Shown here one piece after another: positions 23,248-31,257 of a stretch of 64,000 nt of DNA (position 1 is its first letter; each line of letters opens with the position of its first letter). The stretch lies in the NCBI GenBank assembly GCA_040765295.1, contig JAXGSB010000001.1, positions 1,488,001 to 1,552,000 of the forward strand. Direction: 5' to 3'. Origin of the DNA: Scatomorpha sp040765295. Lineage in GTDB: Bacteria > Bacillota > Clostridia > Oscillospirales > Oscillospiraceae. The notes below the pieces were generated by a model. That model ran no database searches and was not told the DNA's origin. It worked only from the letters and a program-made list of their open reading frames with translations. The position numbers were made by a program, and so were the translations under genes.

Positions 23248-23276
23248 ATTTTAGCACATAAGTTCCTTGTTTACAA
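23248..23276 (-). promoter_or_regulatory. Predicted promoter of pgi
   Basis: TTGTAA (23276-23271) and TAAAAT (23253-23248) are spaced by 17 bases on the minus strand, about 35 bp before the ATG. Confidence 0.65.
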
Positions 23277-23640
23277 GAATCTTCTCGACAGCGCAAATAA
23301 GCAAAAGTGGATGTGTAATCAGTTTTCTCAAATACTTTGCAAGTTCAGGTGGGGAATTAAATCTGCTTAAGACAAAAACAAAGCTCCGAGTGGATAGCTG
23401 ATAAAATACAAGCCTGCCCGAATGCCATAGTTTTATTTATCCGGATTAAAGTCCATAATAAAGGTAACCCATGATTATGAATTGTTCGTTTTTCTTTTTT
23501 GCTCATTTTTAACTTTTGCCCATAAATCAATGCTTTTAAACAGTTTGAACAGAGTTTTGAACATTCAAATTGTTTGCATTTTTTCTTTTTATCCGCATTT
23601 CAGTTTACATAACCTTGTTTTGTCTACCTCTTGGCTATTA
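23277..23640. other. AT-rich intergenic region without a gene
   Basis: About 360 bp between divergent genes. A short plus-strand frame rich in F, L and S is present, but it starts upstream of the promoter at 23641, has no ribosome-binding site and looks like AT-rich noise. I see no repeat or RNA structure that stands out. Confidence 0.4.
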
Positions 23641-23669
23641 TTGACTCTCATTGATTTTTTTTATAAAAT
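23641..23669 (+). promoter_or_regulatory. Predicted promoter of the AI-2E-family gene
   Basis: TTGACT and TAAAAT are spaced by 17 bases, 44 bp before the TTG start codon. Confidence 0.6.
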
Positions 23670-23713
23670 GAGCTCGGTAAATAAGCTTCAGTTCTTAGGA
23701 GGGTGGTGATTTC

Positions 23714-25180
23714 TTGAAAAAAAACAATCCTTTTAAATATCTTGAGATAGGCATCACGGTGTTTGTGGTGATAGCGGCTTCTATTCTCTTTTATTTTGTT
23801 TTCAACAATTGGAAAAGCATCTTAGCGGAGATTAAAAATCTCTTCCGTATTCTGAGTCCTTTTATCTGGGGTATGCTGATAGCCTACCTCTTAAGGCCGC
23901 TTTTGAAGCAGATTGAAAAAAGAGTCACCCTGCCGATAGCCGAAAAGATATTTGACAACAAAGACTTTGCCTCAAAATTCGGCAGAGCTGTGGCCATATT
24001 CATATCGATACTCATCTTCCTGCTTGTAATCTCCGCTGTTGTTTGGATGGTAGTTCCTCAGCTGTATACCAGTATTGAAACTCTGGCAAAAAACAGCGAT
24101 GTGTTTCTAAACACCGCCGTCAGCTGGGGTAAGAGAGTGTTAAAATCCAACCCGATTTTGCAGGAAAACTTTATTTCGCTTGTTGACAATCTGACTGACT
24201 CGGTTGTGGACTGGGCAAAATTGAAGCTTATGCCCAATATGGCCAATATAGTAAGCATAATATCTACTGGCATAGTTTCGGTTATCACCGGTGTCGCCTC
24301 TTTTTTTATCGGTCTTATCGTATCCGTATATCTTCTCTACCACAAGGAGAAGGTCTCTTCCGGCAGCAAAAGGCTGCTCTACAGCGTTTTTTCCCTAAAG
24401 AGCGCAGGCAACATCCTGGCTACATTGAGATATGCCGATGAAATATTTATGAACTTCATCTCAGGGCGGGTTCTGGACTCAACTATAATCGGGATTATAT
24501 GCTATGTCGGTTGCGCAATTCTGGATATGCCCTATGTTCTGCTGGTCGCCATTATAGTAGGCATAACAAACATTATACCTTTCTTCGGTCCTTTTATAGG
24601 AGGCGTTCCTTCAACTATTATTATTTTGACAGTATCTCCCATGAAGGCACTTATATTCGTAATCTTCATAGTGATATTGCAGCAGTTTGACGGCAATATT
24701 CTCGGCCCTAAAATCCTCGGCGAGTCCATGGGACTGAACGGCTTTTGGGTGATGTTTTCCATCATCCTGGGCGCAGGCGTATTCGGATTTGCCGGCATGC
24801 TCATAGGAGTGCCCATATTCATGCTCATATACACCGGTGTCGGCATATTGATTGAGCGCGGCCTTGAGCGGAAGGGACTTCCTGTCGAAAACAGCTTTTA
24901 CTCTAATTTAGATCACATAGACCCGGAAACAAAGGCGCCGATTGAAGGGTGCCACCAAAAAAAGCAGAACTCTAAGCGGGAAGAGAAAAAGAAGCTTAAG
25001 GAGGAGAAGAGAAGGCGCGAGTATGAGCTCTACTCCATGATTCACAATATAACCGACAGGTGGAAAAAAAAGGATAAGGACGATTCCGAAGCCCCCGACA
25101 AGGATGAAATGTCCGCCGACTCAAGCAGAGCCAATGAGAACAGCTCTGTGAGAGATGAGCAGCACGATAAGAAAAACTGA
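23714..25180 (+). CDS. AI-2E family transporter (PerM/YtvI-like permease)
   Basis: A 488-aa polytopic membrane protein of the AI-2E transporter family, with about eight hydrophobic segments. Family features include FIWGMLIAYLLRPLL near the N-terminus, the long extracytoplasmic region, VSVYLLYHKE, and the C-terminal block IIPFFGPFIGGVP with QQFDGNILGPKILGESMGLNGFWVM. The last 90 residues are a hydrophilic, highly charged Lys/Glu-rich cytoplasmic tail, longer than usual. The start is TTG with AGGAGGGTGG seven bases upstream. Members of the family have been linked to quorum-signal export, ion/proton antiport and osmotic response, so no substrate can be stated. Confidence 0.9.
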   Translation: MKKNNPFKYLEIGITVFVVIAASILFYFVFNNWKSILAEIKNLFRILSPFIWGMLIAYLLRPLLKQIEKRVTLPIAEKIFDNKDFASKFGRAVAIFISILIFLLVISAVVWMVVPQLYTSIETLAKNSDVFLNTAVSWGKRVLKSNPILQENFISLVDNLTDSVVDWAKLKLMPNMANIVSIISTGIVSVITGVASFFIGLIVSVYLLYHKEKVSSGSKRLLYSVFSLKSAGNILATLRYADEIFMNFISGRVLDSTIIGIICYVGCAILDMPYVLLVAIIVGITNIIPFFGPFIGGVPSTIIILTVSPMKALIFVIFIVILQQFDGNILGPKILGESMGLNGFWVMFSIILGAGVFGFAGMLIGVPIFMLIYTGVGILIERGLERKGLPVENSFYSNLDHIDPETKAPIEGCHQKKQNSKREEKKKLKEEKRRREYELYSMIHNITDRWKKKDKDDSEAPDKDEMSADSSRANENSSVRDEQHDKKN

Positions 25181-25206
25181 CATCCGGCATATGATGAAAT
25201 ATTTAA

Positions 25207-25252
25207 GCCTCCAAACTTAGACCTGAAAATCCGGCGTTTGGAGGCTTTGTTC
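25207..25252 (+). terminator. Terminator of the AI-2E-family gene
   Basis: A 10-bp stem GCCTCCAAAC/GTTTGGAGGC is followed by TTTGTTCTG. The 220 bp after it, up to the response regulator gene, contain no gene. Confidence 0.7.
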
Positions 25253-25474
25253 TGTTATAAACAAAAATCAATATAAGTTATCCTGCATTGCCGAGTTTTT
25301 ATTTTCATTCATCGCCCCTGAGTGGGCGCGCATTTATGAGAATCAAAAGTTCTTATATATTGTAATTTCTACTGAAAAATCCAGACAAAGTGCCAAAATC
25401 TTTGCTTTCTGCTTGCACGTACTGTCTGTGCGTGCGAGAATAAATATATATTGGCCTAAAAGGAGAAAGTGCAT

Positions 25475-26515
25475 ATGTATAGTATCCTAATTGCGGACGA
25501 CAAGGAGGTTTTCCGCAGAAAGTTAAAGCGTATGAATTATTTCCGGGAAAACAGTGATAAGTTCAGCATCGATTTTGAGGCCAGAAACGGTGTGGAAGCA
25601 TTGGAAATACTCAAAAAAAACAAGGTTGATGTTGTGCTCACCGATATTCGCATGCCCTTTATTGACGGAGTCGAACTGCTTAAACAGATTAACGAAAAAG
25701 AGCTCTGCCGCTGCGTTCTGCTTTTAAGTGAGTTCGCCGATTTCAACTATGCCAAGGAGGGCATTTTAAACGGTGCCTTTGATTACATATTAAAGCCTGT
25801 GGACGAGAATATAATCAGCGAGGCATTCGACCGCGTGTATAAATTTATCAACTCGGTCAGCAGGTCTCAGACTGCGGAGATAAGCGACGTGGAACTGCTG
25901 GCAGATTCTATTATTTCCGGAGAACGCATGGATGTCATTGCCTGCGCAAACCGCATTGTCACAGGGCATCTTCTGCAATCCGAAGACGGACACAGCCTTA
26001 GTATGCGTATTTTTCTAAACAAACTGCAAAATCAGCTTGTTGCCAAGCTGCCCTACCTTGAACTGTATCTCTCACTCCCCAGCACTATAGAGAATTTCGC
26101 AGATATCGACCCGGACTCTTTTGTTTCGGGCTTCACGGAACAGATGCTCGCTGTAAGCGACAGTGTCGCCTCGCTTACGGTGCGCACAGCAAATCCCCAA
26201 GTGCAGGAGGCCTGTCTGCATATTTTGAACAATCCCGATGGAAAAACCGACATAGGCGATATTGCCAAGCATCTTTTTACCAACCGCAAATACCTCAGCG
26301 CCCTTATGAAGCGTGAAACCGGGAAGAGCGCAATTAAATACATCACTCATGTCAAAATGGAACGAGCCCGGAACTTGCTCATGGACAGTGATATGAATAT
26401 AGGAGAGCTTGCAGAACAACTGGGATTTGAAAATGCAGATTATTTCAGCAAGGTTTTTAGAAAATCCGCAGGCGTTTCACCGCGTGAATTCAGGAGGCAA
26501 AGAAGTGAAAAATGA
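25475..26515 (+). CDS. AraC-family response regulator
   Basis: A 346-aa two-component regulator. The N-terminal receiver has the acidic pair ADD at residues 7-9, the phospho-acceptor Asp57 in VVLTDIRMP and the Lys in DYILKPVDE (about 107). The middle region has no recognised domain. The C-terminal 100 residues are an AraC-type double helix-turn-helix (IGDIAKHLFTNRKYLSALMKRETG and NIGELAEQLGFENADYFSKVFRKSAGVSPREFR), the most conserved part. The start is the ATG nine bases after AGGAG; a GTG two codons earlier is an alternative. The kinase gene overlaps its end by 11 bp. It is the likely activator of the transporter and amidase genes that follow. Confidence 0.93.
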   Translation: MYSILIADDKEVFRRKLKRMNYFRENSDKFSIDFEARNGVEALEILKKNKVDVVLTDIRMPFIDGVELLKQINEKELCRCVLLLSEFADFNYAKEGILNGAFDYILKPVDENIISEAFDRVYKFINSVSRSQTAEISDVELLADSIISGERMDVIACANRIVTGHLLQSEDGHSLSMRIFLNKLQNQLVAKLPYLELYLSLPSTIENFADIDPDSFVSGFTEQMLAVSDSVASLTVRTANPQVQEACLHILNNPDGKTDIGDIAKHLFTNRKYLSALMKRETGKSAIKYITHVKMERARNLLMDSDMNIGELAEQLGFENADYFSKVFRKSAGVSPREFRRQRSEK

Positions 26516-28535
26516 AAAATATACGCCTAAGCAGAGACAGAAGGCCGAGAAAACTAAAATCAAACACAGCGAAACAACAAAACAGGCGCTAAAAAAAGCT
26601 TATGAAGACCTTGATTCGCTAATCTACACCCTCACACATGAGCTGAAATCACCCGCGCGGGAAATTGAACTCTATGCAGAGTTTATTGAGGAGGACAATT
26701 GCGATAAGCTGCTGCCGCAGTCGATAAAAGATATTCAATCTATCCGCGACACCTGCCAGAACATAATCTCGCTTGTACAGCTTATGATGGACTACTCGCG
26801 CGTCGGCTTCAAGGTCATCGAAAAGAAAAAGATTGACATGACCCTTTTAATCAGACAGTGCTTCGATGAACAGGTGGTCACACATGACAATCAAAGTGTG
26901 AGACTGCAAGTGGAAAAACTCCCGGAGCTTTACGGTGACTTGTTTATGATTCGTCTGATGCTTATGAACATTATTTCAAACAGTGTGAAGTTTACCTTGG
27001 GCAGGAAAAACGCCTTAATTAATGTCAGTTCCAGATTTTTTGACGGCGGCGTTGAATATTGTATAAGAGACAACGGGATTGGATTTGATCAGAAATATGC
27101 GGACAATCTGTTTGAACCCTTTCAGCGCCTGCAGAATGAAGGCGCCTATGAGGGCAACGGCATCGGTCTTGCAACCGTCAAAAAAGTCGTCGAGCGCTTT
27201 GACGGCCGCGTGAGCATTCACGGCACACTTAACAAAGGTTGCGTTGTATGCGTCTGGTTTCCGGAGAAATACCTTTACTACACCGAGCTCTTGGAGTTTA
27301 ACCGCAAAGGAAATATCAAGGTCGGTGTTGTGTCCGACTTTACCGGCGCTTGCTCCTTAAATGAACAGGGAAAGCGCGCAGCCTATATTCTGGCCGCTGA
27401 CGAAATCAATGCCTCCGGGGGCATTCTCGGTCGGAAAGTGGAGCTGCTTTTCCGAGATGATCAAGGCGACACCGCTTTGACTGCAATGTATGCAGCGGAG
27501 CTGACAGAGCAGGAGCATGTGAATGTTCTTATGGGCTCAACCCTATCGCCAACGCGTGACATGCTGATCTCCTATGCAAACAGAAACAAGACCCTATATC
27601 TGAACACCCAGCAGACAGAGGGCGGAGTGGCCGACCATTACACTTTCTGCCTTTCTGCCATGCCTAAGCAGCAGATGTACTACATGCTGGAATACCTCAT
27701 AAAGCACTACGGAAAAAAGTTCTTTATTATAGCCGCAGACTACAACTTCGGCATTTTATCCGCTGAATGGGTTAAATTTTTTTTACACGAGCTCGGCGGC
27801 GAGCTTGTGGGCTGCGAGTATCTTGATGACCAAATATCCGATTTCGACACTCTCATTGACCGAATAATAAAGGTTGACACCGATGTTCTCTTCTCTCTCT
27901 GCGTTTATCCGAATCACGACGAGTTCTTTAGGCAGTGGAGCCGACGCGGCTTAAGCCACATACCGAATGCGTCGACTACCTGCATAGCCGTAAACCATCA
28001 GCATGTGACACTGCCGCCTCCCGTAATGGAAAACACATACTTCATGGCTTCCTTCCTTGAGGATTTGGACACAGCGCCTGCCCGTGAATTTGTACGTAAA
28101 TACCGTGCTCGCTTCAGTCGGGACAAAGTTCCCTACATGGGTATGGACACAGAGACGGCATATTCCGCCATGTATATATATAAACTTGCATGCGAAACTG
28201 CCGGTACAACAGAGGTCGAGGCTGTCATCTCGGCGCTGGAAAATGAAGATATCTGTTTTGACGGCCCTGCCGGCCGTGTGCTGGTCCGAGGCAGCGACCA
28301 CCACACCGCGCGGCAGATGTCCTGCTTCCGTGTTGATTCAGACAACCGTGTGCACGAGCTGTTTCGCACGTGCTCTATACACTCCGATTACGTGGAAATG
28401 ATGATTGAAAAAAAGCTCGGCGTCAAGGGCGGCATGCGCACACTCGGCGCGAACGCGATCCCCGTTCAGTACAATATGCTTTTGGACAAGCTGACACCGC
28501 GCGCCGACAACAGCAGCGGGCGGCAATATCTGTAA
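26505..28535 (+). CDS. Cytoplasmic histidine kinase with C-terminal periplasmic-binding-protein-like amide sensor domain
   Basis: A 676-aa protein with an unusual domain order and no membrane segment. Residues 1-35 are a charged helix. The HisKA H-box is THELKSP with His45. The HATPase has the N box (N155-N159), DNGIGF (189-194) and GNGIGLATVKKV (217-228). From residue 270 to the end is a type I periplasmic-binding-protein fold: KVGVVSDFTGACSLNEQGKR, AADEINASGGILGRKVEL, NVLMGSTLSPTRD and the C-terminal FSRDKVPYMGMDTETAYSAMYI. It most resembles Leu/Ile/Val, urea and AmiC/FmdD amide-binding proteins. There is no signal peptide, so the sensor should work inside the cell, as AmiC does. The start is GTG, seven bases after AGGAGG. 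The partner response regulator overlaps it. Confidence 0.9.
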   Translation: MKNEKYTPKQRQKAEKTKIKHSETTKQALKKAYEDLDSLIYTLTHELKSPAREIELYAEFIEEDNCDKLLPQSIKDIQSIRDTCQNIISLVQLMMDYSRVGFKVIEKKKIDMTLLIRQCFDEQVVTHDNQSVRLQVEKLPELYGDLFMIRLMLMNIISNSVKFTLGRKNALINVSSRFFDGGVEYCIRDNGIGFDQKYADNLFEPFQRLQNEGAYEGNGIGLATVKKVVERFDGRVSIHGTLNKGCVVCVWFPEKYLYYTELLEFNRKGNIKVGVVSDFTGACSLNEQGKRAAYILAADEINASGGILGRKVELLFRDDQGDTALTAMYAAELTEQEHVNVLMGSTLSPTRDMLISYANRNKTLYLNTQQTEGGVADHYTFCLSAMPKQQMYYMLEYLIKHYGKKFFIIAADYNFGILSAEWVKFFLHELGGELVGCEYLDDQISDFDTLIDRIIKVDTDVLFSLCVYPNHDEFFRQWSRRGLSHIPNASTTCIAVNHQHVTLPPPVMENTYFMASFLEDLDTAPAREFVRKYRARFSRDKVPYMGMDTETAYSAMYIYKLACETAGTTEVEAVISALENEDICFDGPAGRVLVRGSDHHTARQMSCFRVDSDNRVHELFRTCSIHSDYVEMMIEKKLGVKGGMRTLGANAIPVQYNMLLDKLTPRADNSSGRQYL

Positions 28536-28574
28536 TTTTGTTCAATTTGCCGTAAAATACGCAATAAATAATTT

Positions 28575-28607
28575 GCGCACAATCTTGTATTGTTGTGCGC
28601 TTTTTTT
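28575..28607 (+). terminator. Terminator of the two-component genes
   Basis: An 8-bp stem GCGCACAA/TTGTGCGC with a 10-base loop is followed by seven T. It separates the regulatory genes from the transporter and amidase genes. Confidence 0.85.
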
Positions 28608-28814
28608 GTTTGCATTTTCTGCTTGTTTATTGTCCTTTTCACCATTCTATTTAAAAATATTTCCGATAAAATTACAATCAAGAATAGTTAATGCATATTA
28701 CTTTGCATAATATTGAAACGGGTACTTATTGACAATCAGGCGGAATCATATCCTTCATTCGCGATTAATCGGTACGGCAGTACTATCCGACCAAGATAAT
28801 TCTCAAAGCAGTCT

Positions 28815-28948
28815 TTGTTTAGCCTCCAAAATTGTTTTTATATAATTCGGTGCGGCATAACCGGAGCCGCAAGTTCCTACCCACTGTGCTCGACCGACGC
28901 GTAGGGTCGTACACGTTTTCTTACCAATTTTAGAAAGGAATGAAGCCT
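28815..28948 (+). promoter_or_regulatory. Promoter and GC-rich structured leader of the transporter-amidase operon
   Basis: A TATAAT box lies at 28841-28846 with a TTGTTT 20 bases upstream (or TATATA at 18), a weak -35 as expected for an activated promoter. Transcription would start near 28852, exactly where a GC-rich block begins. It can form GCGGC/GCCGC, then CGACC/GGTCG with outer GTG/CAC, or alternatively CCTAC/GTAGG, which overlaps it. The upstream 28720-28810 stretch probably holds the AraC-type operator. I do not recognise a known riboswitch. Confidence 0.45.
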
Positions 28949-30187
28949 ATGACAAACACAAAAACTCTCAGCCCCAACTATCGTTGGGTAGTATTGCTCA
29001 TCAACTTTATTGCCTGCGCAATGGCATATGCGGGCCTCACCATGTGGAGCATGGCCTCGGAGGATTTGGCAAAAACTTTCTCGATTACTCCCGTTCAGGC
29101 AAGTCTCGGCTCCGCTCTGCTGATGGCAGGCTATGCGGTTGGCAGCTATGTGGAAGCTCAGCTTATACCGAAAATCGGTTATCGCGGCGCCGGTCTGCTG
29201 GGTCTGGTTTTCATGGCAATCGGCACAATAGGCATTCCCATGGCTACCAATTATAACTTGATACTTCTGTTCCGCTTTTTGCAGGGCTGGGGTATTTTGT
29301 GGCTGGTCGGTGTCAACAGCTCTGTCGCCTGGTTCCCAGCAAATCAGCGCGGACTCGCTTCAGGCGTTATCGGCGGCGGTTTGACTCTCGGTATAGGCGC
29401 CGGCGGCTTGGTCGCCAACACCCTCATCTCGGCAGTCGGAACCTGGCAGGGCGCGTTCCGCACTTGGGGAATTATAATCGCAGTTTTGACCGTTTGCTAT
29501 GCCTTCCTCATGAAGGAGCCCCCCAAAGGTCTCTACCCTGAGGAAGCCGTTGAAAAAGTCGCGGAGTCTACAGAGAAAATCAACCCCTTCAAAACTGTCG
29601 CCTGCTGGCTATGTATCTTCATTTTGTTCTTCAACTGCTGGCAGCTTATCGGCTTTAATTCCATCGCAGCCAACTTCCTCAAGGCTTCCGGCTTCACCGC
29701 CGCTCAAGCCGGCACCGCGGTACTGCTTGCAGGCCTCACGGGTGTTGTTTCAACCCCCGTCGGCGGTATGATTTCCGACAATCTTGTCAAAAAAGGCCGC
29801 GATCCGCTCAAGGCTCGCGCGTTTACCACCGCCATTCCCGGGTTCCTGGTGGCTGCCGTATCCACCTTGATGTTCCCATTCCTGGCAACCGGCTCATTTG
29901 CGATGGCCTGCATCATGGCAATCCTCTGCGGCTGGGGTGTCCCCGTCACTAACGCAACTTCGGGCGCTCTGCCGATGGATTTGCTCCAGAATGAAGAGGC
30001 TGCCGGCAAGATGTTCGGCGCAAACATCCTCGTGGGTATCGGCGGCGGCGGAATTCTCGCCCCGATTATTGCAGCCGCGCTGGCCGACTCTATCGGTTGG
30101 ACCGCAAGCTTTATTGTCCTTGCGCTTGGCGCTGCGGCCGGCATGGTCATAAGCCTCATACTGCCGCGCTTCAAGCTCAAAAACTAA
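28949..30187 (+). CDS. MFS transporter, OxlT-like (oxalate/formate antiporter family)
   Basis: A 412-aa major facilitator with twelve predicted helices in two halves of six, joined by a cytoplasmic loop (EPPKGLYPEEAVEKVAESTEK). Features resembling the OxlT/nitrate-carboxylate group include GSALLMAGYAVGSYVEAQLIPKIGYRG between helices 2 and 3, the helix-5 VIGGGLTLGIGAGGL, and GGMISDNLVKKGRDP between helices 8 and 9. The ATG at 28949 is nine bases after AAAGGA. The amidase gene follows by 54 bp, so the pair is likely an operon. It may import the amide or exchange it for the acid product. Specificity cannot be read from the sequence. Confidence 0.88.
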   Translation: MTNTKTLSPNYRWVVLLINFIACAMAYAGLTMWSMASEDLAKTFSITPVQASLGSALLMAGYAVGSYVEAQLIPKIGYRGAGLLGLVFMAIGTIGIPMATNYNLILLFRFLQGWGILWLVGVNSSVAWFPANQRGLASGVIGGGLTLGIGAGGLVANTLISAVGTWQGAFRTWGIIIAVLTVCYAFLMKEPPKGLYPEEAVEKVAESTEKINPFKTVACWLCIFILFFNCWQLIGFNSIAANFLKASGFTAAQAGTAVLLAGLTGVVSTPVGGMISDNLVKKGRDPLKARAFTTAIPGFLVAAVSTLMFPFLATGSFAMACIMAILCGWGVPVTNATSGALPMDLLQNEEAAGKMFGANILVGIGGGGILAPIIAAALADSIGWTASFIVLALGAAAGMVISLILPRFKLKN

Positions 30188-30241
30188 ATTTTCATACCAC
30201 AAAAGTAAAAATTATTTTAATGCTGAAAGGAGAAGCAAACT

Positions 30242-31177
30242 ATGGCACACTATGAATTTAAACCTGAATCCTACAACTACCTGTTCTCACCCTATTTGGA
30301 GCCGGCGGTAAGGGTTAATCCCGGCGACACCGTTAGGCTCTACACGGAGGATGCCTTTGGAGGCCGCATCACCAGCGAGGATGTCTCTCCTAAAGAGGCG
30401 CTTCGCGGTGTAGATTTCCTCAACCCGCAGTCCGGCCCCATATACATCAACGGCGCCGAACCCGGCGACACCCTTAAGGTAAACTTCCACAGCATTGAGC
30501 TTGCACGCGACTGGTCGGTCAGCTGCATAATGGAGTATTTCGGCGGCCTGCAGTCCAACTCCGTAACCAAGACGCTGCAGGATCCTTTGAAAGAGGAAGT
30601 TTACATTTGGAAAACTAAAGACAATGGCAAAACTTGGAAAAACGACAAAATCGGTATAACGATTCCCGGCAGACCCTTCTGCGGCACTGTTGCCACCGCT
30701 CCCAAATTAGAGGCTATTCAGGCTCTCGCACCCGGTCCTTTCGGCGGCAACATGGACTGCCCCGATACCTGCCCGGGTCACGCGATTTATCTCCCCGTCC
30801 ACAATCCCGGCGCCCTGTTTTACATAGGCGACTGTCACGCTGCCCAGGGCGAGGGAGAGGTCTGCGGAGTTGCACTGGAGGTTTCCGCATATGTTACAGT
30901 TTCCTTTGAAGTAATTAAGGGCAGGAAGCCCCTTGAGTGGCCCCGCATTGAGAGCGATACCAGAATCATGTCCGTCGGCAGCGCCAAACCCATGGAGGAT
31001 GCCGCCCGCATCGCTGTTGCCGACCTTGTTGACTGGATGGTCACGGACTATGGTTTCAAGCAGTATGATGCCTACCAGCTCCTGACACAAATCGGAGGTC
31101 TGTATGTTGCAAATATGGTGGATGTAACATACTCCATCTGCGCTTGGATCGACAAAAAATATCTCAAACGCGACTAA
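30242..31177 (+). CDS. Acetamidase/formamidase family amidohydrolase
   Basis: A 311-aa hydrolase of the FmdA/AmdA family, which splits formamide, acetamide or related short amides into ammonia and the acid. Family hallmarks are FNPQSGPIYINGAEPGDTLKV-like sequence at about residues 60-80, PGPFGGNMDCPDTCPGHAIYLPVHNPGALFYIGDCHAAQGEGEVCG in the centre with the conserved Asp, His and Glu, and ISVGSAK-like MSVGSAKPMEDAARIAV. It is complete and cytosolic. AGGAG is well placed before the ATG. Located directly behind the transporter and downstream of a kinase with an amide-binding-like domain, it points to inducible use of a small amide as a nitrogen source. Confidence 0.9.
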   Translation: MAHYEFKPESYNYLFSPYLEPAVRVNPGDTVRLYTEDAFGGRITSEDVSPKEALRGVDFLNPQSGPIYINGAEPGDTLKVNFHSIELARDWSVSCIMEYFGGLQSNSVTKTLQDPLKEEVYIWKTKDNGKTWKNDKIGITIPGRPFCGTVATAPKLEAIQALAPGPFGGNMDCPDTCPGHAIYLPVHNPGALFYIGDCHAAQGEGEVCGVALEVSAYVTVSFEVIKGRKPLEWPRIESDTRIMSVGSAKPMEDAARIAVADLVDWMVTDYGFKQYDAYQLLTQIGGLYVANMVDVTYSICAWIDKKYLKRD

Positions 31178-31197
31178 CAGCAATTCCCAAAAACATC

Positions 31198-31257
31198 TGC
31201 GCCCCGTGAGGGGCGCAGATTTCATAGTAAAAACGGAGCCTTGGGCTCCGTTTTTTT
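31198..31257. terminator. Double hairpin terminator after the amidase gene
   Basis: The first hairpin, TGCGCCCC/GGGGCGCA, lacks a U-run. The second, ACGGAGCC/GGCTCCGT (31233-31251), has T tracts on both strands and also ends the convergent desulfurase gene. Confidence 0.85.

Noticed and set aside
23482..23709. A 75-codon F/L/S-rich plus-strand frame
   Set aside because: It begins before the predicted promoter, lacks a ribosome-binding site, and its composition follows the AT-rich DNA.
28850..28920. Known riboswitch classes for the transporter-amidase leader (guanidine, TPP, c-di-GMP, ZTP, fluoride)
   Set aside because: I compared the block with the consensus cores I remember and found no match. 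It is left as an unnamed structure.
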